Program-made: the position numbers and the translations under genes
Notes under the pieces: model-generated
Databases searched by the model: none
What the model saw: only the letters and a program-made list of their open reading frames with translations
Told to the model about the DNA's origin: nothing
Source of the DNA: Eutreptiella sp. 'Long Island Sound 2002'
Taxonomy: Eukaryota > Euglenozoa > Euglenophyceae > Eutreptiales > Eutreptiaceae
NCBI GenBank assembly: GCA_964036045.1
Contig: OZ038378.1
Span: 37,635,228 to 37,699,227 of the forward strand
DNA length: 64,000 bases
Reading direction: 5' to 3'
In this document: positions 21,867-32,949 of the stretch, one piece after another
Numbering within the stretch: position 1 is the stretch's first letter
How the letters are laid out: every line of letters starts with the position of its first letter

Positions 21867-22167
21867 CTGGCCGAAATTTCGGCCAGGTGTGTTCAAAGGG
21901 GAAATCGTTGCTTAAATGTTCAAAAATAGGAAAAGCTGGCCGAAATTTCGGCCAGACCGCCCAAAAACCAGATTTTGAGTGCTTGAATAGTGAACAGACC
22001 AAAAAGCTGGCTGAAATTTCGGCCAGCCCTAAGAAAAACGAAAATAACTATGCCTATTCACCAGGAAACCAAAAAGCTGGCCCAAATTTCGGCCAGAAGG
22101 GTCAAAAACTGCATATACACATAGTTGTTTGCAATGTTACCCAAAACCTGGCCGAAATTTCGGCCAG
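21867..22167. repeat. Array of five phased palindromes upstream of E1 gene A
   Basis: Copies start at 21867, 21936, 22007, 22077 and 22148, with spacings of 69, 71, 70 and 71 bp. The first, second and fifth are perfect CTGGCCGAAATTTCGGCCAG; the third and fourth each have one changed base. The sequence between them is also similar between E1 and E3, so the array is an old part of the element. Confidence 0.92.
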
Positions 22168-22352
22168 CTTCGGAAAAACGTCAAATACAACACACTAGAA
22201 GACGGGGATACACAGACTAACACATCAACACGTATTTGAACGGGTGTCACACAGCTCTGCCAACAACTTTGGTCACATACGTCAAATAACATACTCAAAG
22301 TAGAAATGTAGAATGTTGTCAAATCGCGCGTATACGGGGTCCTAGAGGGTGT

Positions 22353-22371
22353 GCAACTTGTGACGCCTAAG
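22353..22371. repeat. E1 terminal inverted repeat, right
   Basis: The exact reverse complement of 15846-15864, followed directly by AGACA (22372-22376). Confidence 0.88.
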
Positions 22372-22376
22372 AGACA

Positions 22377-24213
22377 TGCGCACATGGTCCGCGACTTGCT
22401 GCCGCCCAATGGCCGTAAGATTTGCTCAGCTGGTGCAACAGTTGTGGTTTCATGTGTAGTTCAAAGGGGCCTACACGAGGAATCCCTCCTTGATCTGCGT
22501 CTTGCCCCCTCCGGGAGGCTAAGATGTGCATTGCACCACTGCTCCGAGTGTACCGGCTCCGTGCCAAGCAAGGTTGTTGATCGCAATGGGCATCTTCACG
22601 TCGCACGGCTTGAGATGCCCCTCGTTGTCGCACGATTTCATGACTGCTCTCCTGTTGCACACGGTAGCCCGCTTCGAGTGCCACGCAGCATCCGACGGTG
22701 TCTGGACCACTGTACTGGCGCACGGCACCGGGTCCGTGGTCTCCTTGCCTGACACGGGCGGGAAGTGCAGCGAGGGGGCGGGCCGCGGCGCCCCATCCTT
22801 GTGCACCACATCCTTCCGCCCCAGATTCTTCTGCCCTAGATCCGTCTTCCCCACGAACGGACCAAAGTGGCAAACTCTAGGGGCCACAGGGGTGGTCACG
22901 TCCATGGCCAGAAGAACATCCACCGAGGCCTGAAGTGGGAGAGCACGCAAGGACAGGGGGGCATGACACAAAATGAGACAGGCAGGTGTCGTAGGATGGG
23001 GGCGTAAGACACGGCACCAAACGGGGGGGTTGTCGTTGGACAAGGCATGAAGACAGGGCGCAAGACAATGTCTTTCATCGGACCAGGGGGGCGGTCGGCG
23101 GGGCTGTCCTGGGGGGCTTCCGTGGGACGGGGGACTGTCTTTAAGCCTATGATAGGCAACTGTCGCAACACACGGATCGCAAACGAAATTAGCAAATGTG
23201 TGTCGTGCGCAGCACGGGAGTTGTCTGGGTAGTGCACCTGTTGACAGGCACACGACCAGTGCATTGCATTGTCAGTGTCAGCGTCATCGCTCCTAGATTG
23301 GACCCAATTCCCCTTCTTTGATGTTGCCGCCTTGGAAACACTTGAGGATGCTTTCCCGTGAGGTGATCCAGCCGTAGTACTGCACCACACCATAATCGAA
23401 CAGGGGCATTTGCGAGGGGACAAGCGTGCACCACAAGATATGACCGTGCATGGCTGAGACCTGCAAATCCGGAGCACATCGAACAGCAAAGTCCCCAAAT
23501 TGTACATTGCGAAAAATGATACCCACACCGCGCGGGACGTGAATGGTGGCAAGCACCGTGTCGAAAGCGGTGGAAACGATGGAGTTGCCATGGCAAAATT
23601 GACGCAATGGACAATCCTTAGGGCTGGGTGCAGTGTCCCCCATGCTACGCAATTTTGTGACCGCTCGAGGCATGTCCAGCACCGTGCGGTACAAGTGGGT
23701 GTTCTCGTCGCACAACATAAAGAAGCTTGCCACACCTGGTAGACTAGGGATGTAAGTAACCGTCTTCGCCTTCAATTCCAAGCGCCAACTTGGGTTGGCG
23801 CGGCACACCGCACAACATATACCTACCTGGGAACAGCTCCGGCACACCAGCTCTTCTTCACACAAGGTACAAGGGGACCTTTTGCTGGCGCTTTGCTTCT
23901 TGCTGCAACCTGTGCATGGTCCCACTTTACCAAGATTGTGAGGTGGAAGGAACATGGTGCAATCAAGGGGCGGCAAACCCGGACACCCGGCACAATGGGT
24001 CGCACGATATGTTCCAAAGCCCATCACAATGAGGACCAACGGCATATACACCACTGCACTTACCACGAAAGCAGACAATGCAATCGGATGGGCAAACCAA
24101 CAACTCGTTGGGCTCCGTGGGGAATGGCAACGTGTTCCACTGCGGCGACAAACCTCCGGAACTGAATGGGATGAAGTACCTGTTGGTCGCATCAACCGCG
24201 TGCTACCCAACAA
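22377..24213 (-). pseudogene. Cysteine-rich protein remnant, host of the E1 insertion
   Basis: The minus strand holds protein-like text in several frames. A cysteine-rich segment (PCTGCSKK, SPCTLCEEELVCRSCSQVG, CCAVC) near 23,850 could bind zinc. A 306-codon frame continues to GWITSRESILKCFQGG near 23,350, and at 22.5-22.9 kb another frame gives KRATVCNRRAVMKSC and MPIAINNLAWHGAG. Another Cys-rich piece lies at 23963-24151. Frame changes and stops show decay. Removal of E1 brings this region next to the coiled-coil remnant at 15.2-15.84 kb. I do not recognise the family; an older transposon protein is likely, given the surroundings. Confidence 0.4.
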
Positions 24214-24534
24214 CTACAGCCTACGAGGTGGGGAAGATCCCATCGTCAGGAACAAGGCGTCTTTGAAGTGCACGATGAACAGGCCCCGGTGATTCACACG
24301 GAATGCGCACCACATTGGTGAACAAAAGGAGGAGCACCTTTTGGTCACCCGCAAAGGACGTTCGCACCTTGTCAAGGTGCTTGATGGCAAACCCTCGAAA
24401 TTGTGGTAAAGGAGCCGTGTAACCATGCGAAAGCGTTGTCACTTCCTCTGCCGAAAGACCGGGCACGTCCTGAACACATGTCGCCCAAACGCAAAGCGTA
24501 GAATTTTTATTTTGGGACCAAAAATCTTGGCATG

Positions 24535-24860
24535 ACTCCCAGCGTTGCTGACGATCGACCTGTAAATTTTCCAGCCGACTTGCCAGGCAATCGCTCCTGG
24601 AATCCCTAGGGATGAGAAAATATCGGAAGCATTTTGCCGACCAAAACCGCAACCGAAACCCCGACCGAAACCCCGGCCGAAGCCGGGAGGGAGCCTTCCG
24701 AAGCCCCTGGGGATGAAAAAATATCGGAAGCGTTTTCGGGGGCGATTTCCGACCAAAATGCCAAGGATGAACAAACAATCGACCCCGCCCCCCCAGACAC
24801 GTATTTGGGCATTTTTGGGCAATTTGACCCATATATAGTGACGACATGTACAATGCTCCG
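24535..24860. repeat. Repeat R1 with TATCGGAAGC units and a CCGACCGAAACC patch
   Basis: Shares blocks with 26,120-26,330: a CCCTAGGGA-type block followed by AAAATATCGGAAGC, and CAGCGTTGCTGACGATCGACC. The blocks come in a different order at the two places, as expected from a tandem unit sampled at different phase. A short C/G/A-rich microsatellite lies at about 24,650-24,690. Confidence 0.55.
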
Positions 24861-25024
24861 CCACTCCTCAAACAGAAGCTGGCCCGGCTACCATGGCGGG
24901 GCGTGGCCAATCACAAGCCCCCGATCCTGGGGCTGACCCACGGAGCGCCGGGTTCCCCCCCACCCCCAGCCCCAGCCCCGACCCCCCGATTAGCCCGGTT
25001 AGCCCCCCTTCGCGAACATCACAG

Positions 25025-25446
25025 TCAACGCTGTTCCTTGCCCTGTTGTTTAAGTGCCGCCTCCGTGTCTGTCGGAATAAAAACCCCCTCACTCAAGATA
25101 TAGGGTACTGGGGCAGAACTGGATTCTGCATCAACATCAATGGCGGGGGGAGGTAGTGCCCGAGTTGCGCATTGGCTTGGGCGCACTCCTGTCCGCCGAA
25201 ACTTTTTCTTAGCTGGTGGAGGAGCAGGGGCTGCCTCCACATCAAAACTGCTAACGGTGATGGCACTGCTTGTTGCATCACTGCCACTACTACTGCCACT
25301 GCCACTACGACTCCGACGGCTCCTGCCACCGCCACTGCCACTGGCACCGTCACTGCCACTACCACTGCATGACCCTGCATGTGACTCGGAATCAGGATCT
25401 GCTGAATCCTCAGCATCAACCAAAAACTGCAACCATATTCAACCAT
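25025..25446 (-). CDS. Low-complexity Ser/Gly-rich small ORF
   Basis: A 117-135 codon minus-strand frame with a Ser/Gly/Arg repeat made by a CAGTGG-like trinucleotide-rich tract (about 25,265-25,370) and an acidic N-terminal part (VDAEDSADPDSESHAG). No homology or motif is recognised; it may be only a repeat-driven open frame. Confidence 0.25.
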
Positions 25447-25449
25447 CAG

Positions 25450-26380
25450 AATTGTTCCTCCAAAAAAACAACGATTCCATCCCTTATCCCTAACACAACA
25501 AAAGAGTAAGGAGACCGTGTGATACCCATGTCTTGTTGTGTTTTTTAATTTTCAAAAAAAAGAGACTGTCGTCCATGCCCCCGGCAGGCCACCTGAATCC
25601 GTGCGTTGCTCATCCCCACTGGCTTCCTAAGGGTTAGTCGCGCCGCCAGGACAACACGGATTCCATTTTTCGAGGGGGCGGGGGTGCAGCGGTGAGCTGC
25701 CAAAACATAAAAAAACTTCCCTACTTTAAGCGCTACCACTTCAGGGGTTGGGGAAGGGGGTGGTCGTCAATTGTGTGTACATGAACAGTTTTTTGGCCCA
25801 GGCACGAGAGGGAAACACTCATGCGTGAACAGTGGTAGCGCAATCAGTTTCGAAACCGGGGCATGCCGGTCGGCAAAAAAGCAATCATGGTCCATCACAG
25901 TCATCGTCTCAAGGCCCTATGTGCCAGCCACATCAGCCCACCAGCCAAACAATCAAACCAGGGTCCTTTGGGGGGAAATGTTCAATGTGTATAGTTGGCC
26001 GGATGGTGACTTTTTTACAAAAACCCTTCGAATTTCCTTGGGATTTAGCAAGCAATTGGGGATGCAAAGCTCCTGACAATTCCAAGCAATGTGCGAGAGC
26101 ATTTTGGAAGCAATGCTCCTAGTATGTGCTTGGGTGAACTCCGAGAGATCGTCGGAAGCATTGCTTCCGACGTCGGAAGCGATCACCCCGACCAATTTTG
26201 GCAGCATGGCTTCCGAAATCCCTAGGGACGGAAAAATATCGGAAGCGTTTTTGGGAGGAACATTCCCAGCATCGCTGACAATTGACCTGTAAAGATCGGA
26301 GGGGACGTGCCAGGCAACGCTAACAAACATGCCCCGGTTCTCAGCATTCTATGTTGTGCCCGTAGCATACATGTGAGGTA
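25450..26380. other. Non-coding spacer with second R1 copy at 26,120-26,330
   Basis: No supported gene. The right part repeats the GGAAGC / CTAGGGAC / TATCGGAAGC blocks of 24.5-24.8 kb, with GCTTCCGA and TCGGAAGC pairs that can form short inverted repeats. Confidence 0.5.
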
Positions 26381-26386
26381 CATATC

Positions 26387-26749
26387 CTAATGAGCAAGCT
26401 TCCCCGCGATAGTCTCCCACTGAAACTTGTTGTGGGACACCCTCACATCTTTTCCTGGCTCATTGATGATGTCCAGTGATTGTGGCGCCAGAAGGTAGAG
26501 CCAGCGTCGATCCAAGTCCTCCCCATGCGCCTCCAGCGGAGTGGTACCGTCCGCCACCTTGATACGGCCGTCAGATGCCCCAATAAGCAGTGATGGTGGT
26601 AGAGAGGGAATGGTAATGGGGTCATTGTTTTGCGTCACCAATAGCCCAGCGGACGTTGTTCCCAGCCCGTAGTCACTCCATTGGTGAGGGGAGTAACTTG
26701 GGAGGGTGTACACGGGACTTGACAAACTTGGATCCTTTTCCATGGACAA
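26387..26749 (-). CDS. Hypothetical 120-residue protein
   Basis: An intact minus-strand frame with balanced composition (SDGRIKVADGTTPLEAHGED, RRWLYLLAPQSLDI). No transmembrane segment, signal or known motif was seen. It stands alone between repeats and could be a piece of a longer element protein. Confidence 0.35.
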   Translation of the reverse strand: MSMEKDPSLSSPVYTLPSYSPHQWSDYGLGTTSAGLLVTQNNDPITIPSLPPSLLIGASDGRIKVADGTTPLEAHGEDLDRRWLYLLAPQSLDIINEPGKDVRVSHNKFQWETIAGKLAH

Positions 26750-27502
26750 GCAAAGGCGGCGCTGTAAAGGTCCTTGCCATGATGTGTCTTTCCAACATGC
26801 TCCTTGGGCCTCTCACATCATTCAACCAATTCAATTCTGTGTATTGCTTAGGCCACGCTAACTGCCCACCCCCCTACCCACAGGCTGGGCTCCGCGGGGC
26901 CATACTGTACCCCCCCCCCCGCCCCCCCAAAACAGGGTATGAATTTTGCACCTAGGGGACCCCTTGCTCCTAGTAGGAAAAAATGAGTATCTCTATTTAC
27001 CTAAAATGCCATTCTCATGTAACCACATCCTAGTTGTCAAAACACAATAAGCATGTATGCACACTGGAAAAGCAGAGGAAGAATGCGGGTTTCTTCAATA
27101 CCACAAACCTTTTTGTGTTACACACAAATGCATCAACGTGCGAAGCGATGCGCTGCAAGAAGTAGGGTAGCACACACTTGGCAAGGGTTGCTGCACCCTG
27201 TGTGTGCCCAAAAATTGTCAATTGACAGTCACTCAAATTCATGCATCATAATCCAGGTCTCTATTTGCCATTAATGAGACCTCTAGGCGAAATTTAGTCT
27301 AGCTTTGCAAAAATGTAAAAACGAGCCCGTATTCCAAGAAATACCTGAACCTGGAAGAAATTTTTCCAGTTTTAGTAAAACACAAAAAAAAAACGGTGCG
27401 CAAAACGTCAATGGTATTTGCAAAGACAGCGCAGAACGCCATTTTGGCGTGTAACAGGGAAAACATACAACACAACAGTGAGAGCACACACCACTGTCAC
27501 TC

Positions 27503-30160
27503 TATCGCCGCTTCCTCAAGCCAGGTGCCTTTGGTTTGGCACCCTTACCAGTAAACTGCCCACCATTTGCTTGTGCTGCCTGGTCAGCAGGCCTCTCACT
27601 GTTAGCACTACCAGTGGCACCACGTCCATTCTTTGTCTGCTGGGAAGGTGTGAAGTGGGCTGCAAACGTGCCCAGCACCTTGTTGGTTGGAGGCTTTGCT
27701 CCAGGCTTGGGGCTCTGCTGTGAGGGGCTTGCTCCAGCCTTTGATTTTGTGGCCTTGGCGGGGGTGCCGTCCCCCTGCTTGCCGGTTGCCTTTAGGGGGG
27801 GGGGGGGGCGTTTCTGAATTCACCGTCGTCTTCCTCTGGTTGGGTGGCCTCCACTTCTTGCTCTACATACCTCGTTCCCATACAATCTACCGGAAACCCA
27901 TCTGCAAGGTCTTCACACACTCGGTCCCACTGGATTGGTGCCACAGTGTCGCAATTCGACACAGCAGCCCTCAAATCATTAACAAATGACTCAGGAATAG
28001 ACTTCTCCTCAGACAAGTATGCAACTGCAATGTTCACAGGAAACATGCTCTGAATGGACAAGGCTGCAAAAAAAAGTGGCTGTTGTGTGCATACCATTAC
28101 CCATGTACTATTCTGCTGAATCAAATCCAAAGCATACAGCAAATAACAGAACACTTCGACAGGAATGGAAGTCGTCACGGGGCCCTGAATATAAGAAACA
28201 TATCGAGGTAGGCGTGCAAAAAACTGGTGCAGACTACGCAGTGCAAAAGCAGTCTGTCCCATGTTGTACAGTGCTAATGGCTTGGACAAGCTGTACACAT
28301 GTACATCTGCATAGAAAAATTCCTCAACACAGGCAGCTTTTAGGTTGCTAACACAGGCCCGAACATCAGCAGTCTCACCAGTGACTGCCACCAAAATACC
28401 ATTCAATACAAATTGTGCCACAATATTGTGCAGGGCCAACGTCCACATACGTGGGACCTCAATGAGGATGCACACAAATGGCAGTGCACTAATGAAGCTG
28501 GGAACAGGGCAGCCTGCCCACAAAGGGAGTAGCTCAATTCTACCCTCCTCCTTCAGAACTTTCCCTGTGTTTGTCTCAATAATGGTGTCAGCCAACTCAA
28601 GACTCAGATGCCCACCATCAAGCTTTTCAATACTTGGTGTCACACGGGGCTGGTGAAGCCTGTCACGTAACCCTTGGTAAAGGTCGGAGGTCCAACAGAC
28701 TGCCTTAACAACAGAAGCCCACAGTGGCCAAGGTGACTCAGGACTCCACACCTAGCTGCCATACAGGACCCGGATGTGGGCCATAATACGACATTGTTCT
28801 TTGCACATGGTCACAGGACTTAGATTTGCTGCAGAGGGTATACACAAGAGACAAATGAGGCAGTTGAAAAGTGGTATGCTTATGAACGAAAATCGAGGGA
28901 CCTCGGCGAGTTTTCGCCCAGCTCAGCGTCAGTAACGAAATAAAGACCACGAAATCACTACCACTGAGAGTGCAAAATAATGCAGAATAAGTCCGCATAC
29001 CCCTGGACTCGTGCACAAACCCCTCTGTGACTGCATCCGGATGGAGCACATGCCAACTCCACAACTGCTCAACTCTGGCCAACTTTATTTCTCGTTTGAT
29101 ACCCAGTACTGAGCTTTTGGTACCCGACATGTAGAGGACAATGCTTGACACTCTATTTGGCATTAATCCTTCGCACTCTTTGAAAACACCAAGCGCCGGT
29201 TCAACATCTGGCTTCTCCATCCCATAGACTGCGTCAACAGCTGGCTGCCCAATGAATTTGACAAGCTTGCCCAACCCTGCCCAACGCTTGGCTACAATGC
29301 CTTAAGACAGCAAGAGACAGGTAAAAATACAGGCTTACAGTAATGCTTAACGGATGCAGTCGAAAGGTTGAACACACCACGTTGCCTTCATCAGCTATAA
29401 TACCAATTTTAGCCAACATGTTCTGAGTATGGGTGAGCAGGGTGGCATCTGGAACCTCCGCAATATGCTCCAGTAGCAGTGTCATCCGCTCATTGGTTGT
29501 TGACACACTACTGCTTGTGGTCTGCACTTGATGAAGCCCTGCGAGCTTTCTTCGTATGGGCATGGGAGTGTCTCTTCTAACCTCAAAGCCTTCAAACTCT
29601 CTACTCCATGTAGGCAGGGGGTGATTTTTGGATTCCTTGTCCTTGCCATGTTGCACAACAGCCGTGTAGATGTGCTGACCCCCTATGGCATACCAAGACC
29701 CAGTTGTACATGAGGTAACAAGCAATACAGAGTACAATCAAATGGCACGAAAGATCGAGAACAATCGAAACACGACACGGCAGAACATACGCACGCCAGG
29801 TACTAGCAGTAAATGGTCAATACAATCAGGTGGTGGTGCCCGTGATAAATCGTCATAGCGGGCTTGAACTCGGTCGGGGTTCAGCCCACGAACCTGGCCT
29901 TCAGAGTGGTCTCTATCAATCAGGAACTGATCCGATCGCACACGAATGTGTTTCGTGGAAGTGAGGTAATGTGCCAGCTTGATTTCTGCTTTTCCTTTGG
30001 GTTTGGGCTTTGGCTTCGGTTTGGCGGCTAGTTTGGGCTGTGGTTCTGGTGCGGGGGCTTCAGCAGCACGAGTTCCCTCACTTCCACTAAGATGATCTTC
30101 ATCATTGGCCAGGTTTTCGGGCGGTGTACCAACATTTTGAGAGATTTCCATAGAAGACAT
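27503..30160 (-). pseudogene. E2 gene B (spliced, frameshifted)
   Basis: Exon 1 begins at ATG 30160 (MSSMEISQNVG) and ends at 29791 before GTATGTTC. The next exon (GGQHIYTAVVQ, RRKLAGLHQVQTT) runs to about 29,380 before GTGTGTTC. Exon 3 ends at 29001 before GTATGC. The last exon starts at 28828 after CCTCTGCAG. Exon 4 keeps SFISALPFVCILIEVPRMWT and GFPVDCMGTRYVE, then loses frame in a G run at 27,791-27,806; the C-terminal part resumes in another frame (KSKAGASPS to GLRKRR, stop at 27503). The acceptor of intron 1 lacks an AG, an in-frame stop follows LYGS near 28,755, and the intron 2 acceptor is offset, so this copy is dead. Conserved positions with E1 support both gene models. Confidence 0.6.
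28829..29000 (-). other. Intron 3 of E2 gene B
   Basis: GTATGC donor and CTCTGCAG acceptor, with the same position and phase as E1 intron 17922-18049. It carries a degenerate palindrome near 28,900-28,921. Confidence 0.6.
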
Positions 30161-30409
30161 TGCTTGGAAGGTAACAAAACAGCAGGTGCAGAGTGCAGAC
30201 ATGGTGATATCCAGGTGCTCAGACAGAGACATTAGCCAAATTAGATCAAATTTGGAGAACCCTGGTTCAAAAACACAAAGTGTTGTTCAACAGGGATGAC
30301 ACAGTGCTGAGGGATGCCAAAATCACACTGACTGGAAAGCTGGGCGAAATTTCGCCTAGGTCTGGCAGTTTCAAATAATACGAGGCTCAAAATCATGAAA
30401 GTTGGGCGC

Positions 30410-30429
30410 CTGGGCGAAATTTCGCCCAG
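30410..30429. repeat. E2-type perfect palindrome
   Basis: CTGGGCGAAATTTCGCCCAG. Relative to the E1 form, one C in each arm becomes G and its partner changes to match, so the palindrome stays perfect. Confidence 0.92.
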
Positions 30430-30461
30430 TTGGAAGCACAATAGCATGTAACACAGTCAAA

Positions 30462-32648
30462 TCAGCCCCAACCATGTGTACTCCGTTCCAACTCCTCTTC
30501 ATCATCAAGCACTTCCAGGCTGGAGTCACTGCGCACCTCTTCTGGGCACTTACTGGCACTATCAACACAATTGAAATCATCCACCACCGGTACAGCACAA
30601 GGCATGGGGTGGAGGGCGGGGGGTTTGGGGGGGGTCTGGGGGGAGGGGGGGGGGGGGCTGGGGGGAGAACCACCGGCACACCGCGCGCTGGGGGTTTGGC
30701 GGCTTGTTTTGGACCGTTACCACCGGCTATGTTGATACTGTAGTAGTGTGCACTTCGTTGCCTCTGATCACCATTGGAGCGTTTCTAATTATATGCATTC
30801 AGAAAATCCTCAACACCATTGGGTATTTTAGTCTTGGCAATCAGACACCATAGGCTATGCCGAACAAGGCTCAAAAATTGCTGCTCTGTAACCCTTGTAC
30901 GCGAGAACACTCCCAGAAATTGCATGCGGGGGGCTTCATCAAGACGTTTCACCACATACTTATCCTCTTCTAGGACAGCAATGGGGAACCACGCACGTGA
31001 TGTGTTCTGAATGAACAAATGCACGTGCTTTGTGTACTTGTCCACAGACTTCTACGTCAGGACACCCTGGCATTTTTTCTCTCCTGGAAGTGTGGAGGGG
31101 AGAGTTAAAGAAATATCGGTCGTCTACTGCACCGACTGGGCATTACCAACCTCCCTTGACCTCATGAGTAGGCAACTAAGCATTGCTTCGCCATACTCCT
31201 CAGAAAGCAGCCAACCAAGTGCCCGGGTGTGCCACTGGGACCACAAAAGCAGTGCTACAGTATTGGTACGCAGGTGTTCAGTGCTCATCCACTTTTCAGA
31301 AGGTATGATATTCATCATCAAAACAGTACTCATTCCAATGCATTCTTTTGCAGCTGCACTGGAATTCAGAGAGCAACCGTTCCTGCTACATTCACGCACA
31401 AGAACCCCTAGTGCCAAGAGTGCTGGGCAGTACGAGTATAACAGGGCCTTCAGGAATAAGAGACATTTCAGACCCGGTCTTTGAGCATCACACAACTCAG
31501 CAAGATTACTCATAAGGACCTGGGTAGTACCATCAAGCCGTGCTTTGTTAGTAGTTGTAGCCAGGAACAAACCAACAATGGTTTTTTCCATGTGACGCAG
31601 TTTGAAATTCATGAGCACCACAGCTCCTGCCTTCAGGTCCCAACCCTTTAATAATAGGGGCAAATGCCTTATAGGATATTTCCATAGAATACTTATATGG
31701 GTGCCAGACACTGTAAAGCAACGGGTGTCCCAACACGAACTGGTCTACGTGCCAGCGGGCATAGCTTGCTCCGAACGACATTTTCAGGAGTGCGTAAAAG
31801 ATCTTCATGTCAACCATAAATGGCACAATCCGTCTCGTCTTCACCTGCAAGCATTCTAGCCCCCTGACAAACTCCAATAACTCAACATGACTTCCACATT
31901 TCAGGTGTGATAACAGAAAGGGCCTCCAATTGAGGGATACCACAGCATTGCGAGCATAGTCCAAAGGTGCACGAACCCAGGTCCGCAGAATGGGCCCATC
32001 AGGGATTGTACTTCTTTGCAACAACAACCCAACACAGCGAACAAGGTAGTCCACAACCCCGGGCATACATTGTGCAACAGCATCCAGACCGGGCAGAACG
32101 TGGTACTGGGGCAGCTCAGTACTGTGCAACACACCGACGGCAGTCACATTCGAAGTCTTATCAGGGCTATGGGGGTCCACCCCATTGATGTAGCGACGGT
32201 AATAGTCGAACCACAGTGTAACTTGATGTCTCTCAAATGAATCCCACAGGTGTGAAGCTTGAACGCAGGCCTCGGCCGAGATAGTAGGGGGATTGATAGT
32301 GCATTCCCCTGCCATTGCCAGCTTACGGCGGATGGACTCGGTCATTGTACCGCGATATGAAGCTCCAGTGGCTCTCTGAGCACGGGGATATGTCAGCACT
32401 CGCACAATGTTATGCAGTGAGGAAACTTGCTTCTGCAGTACCAACAACCATCTTGGCCGACGACTACAACCGAAGGCCGCCCGCACATGCCCAACATTAC
32501 GTCTAGTCTTTCTTTTGTGACGCAAATCCAGTGGTAGCTGCAGCAGCGGGAGTGCCCTCCCTTTGTTCAATGCCACCCGAATGACAGCCTTCGGGGTACA
32601 AACGCGAGTACCCCCCACGGCCGTTTGAAGAAAGCGCACATCAATCAT
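30462..32648 (-). pseudogene. E2 gene A
   Basis: The frame from 32648 (MIDVRFLQTAVGG) runs 366 codons with WFDYYRRYINGVDPHSPDK, VPFMVDMKIFYALLKMSFG and VWHPYKYSMEISYKAFAP, aligned block by block with E1 gene A. It shifts near 31,640 into HMEKTIVGLFLATT and on to about 31,130. A TAG interrupts the GEKKCQGVLT block at about 31,056. The C-terminal part (VPEGVED-like PNGVEDFL) ends near 30,785, and a separate acidic tail (RSDSSLEVLDDEEELERS) ends at 30462 across a G-rich tract. Several lesions make it a pseudogene, but the conserved blocks define the family. Confidence 0.65.
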
Positions 32649-32949
32649 GTCTCACACCCACATTGGCAGAAGCACCCCTAAGAGTCAGTGAACACAACCC
32701 AACAAACGTACCACCCTGTAGGTAAAGGGTGTCAAGGCAAGCGAGAAGAAATTTCGCCCAGGTTCAACTTTATCGACTGGTGGGCCCAAGTGACAAGCAG
32801 GCAAAGGGCAACATATCGTGCACAGGACAAAGAAAGAAACAACAGGGGGGGGGGGGGTTGGAAGAAATTTCGCCCGGGATCACTGATTGGTGTTTTTGAG
32901 CTATGTATTTTGCAGAACATGCGGAGCTGGGCGAAATTTCGCCCAGGGT

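Larger units (their letters stand above)
15846..22371 (-). mobile_element. E1: complete two-gene DNA transposon (6,526 bp) of unrecognised superfamily
   Basis: The ends are CTTAGGCGTCACAAGTTGC at 15846-15864 and its exact reverse complement at 22353-22371, and similarity continues imperfectly for about ten more bases. AGACA flanks both sides. Both genes are on the minus strand: gene A (19586-21795), then gene B in four exons (16633-19215). Upstream of A are about 570 bp with five phased palindromes; downstream of B are about 770 bp with three. Five-base duplications are known for Transib among eukaryotic cut-and-paste families and for Mu/Tn7-like bacterial ones, but the TIR start does not match the Transib CACT end. 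Related partial copies lie at 6.7, 27.3, 35.3 and 43.0 kb. Confidence 0.85.

Noticed and set aside
21867-22167. CRISPR-like array (regularly spaced palindromic repeats)
   Set aside because: Spacing is regular, but the intervening sequences are related between E1 and E3 rather than unique, there are no cas genes, and the context is eukaryotic and transposon-borne.
24439-24864. Gly/Phe/Arg repeat protein (FGRGFGRGFG)
   Set aside because: Encoded by the CCGACCGAAACC microsatellite within repeat R1, with no coding signal outside the repeat.
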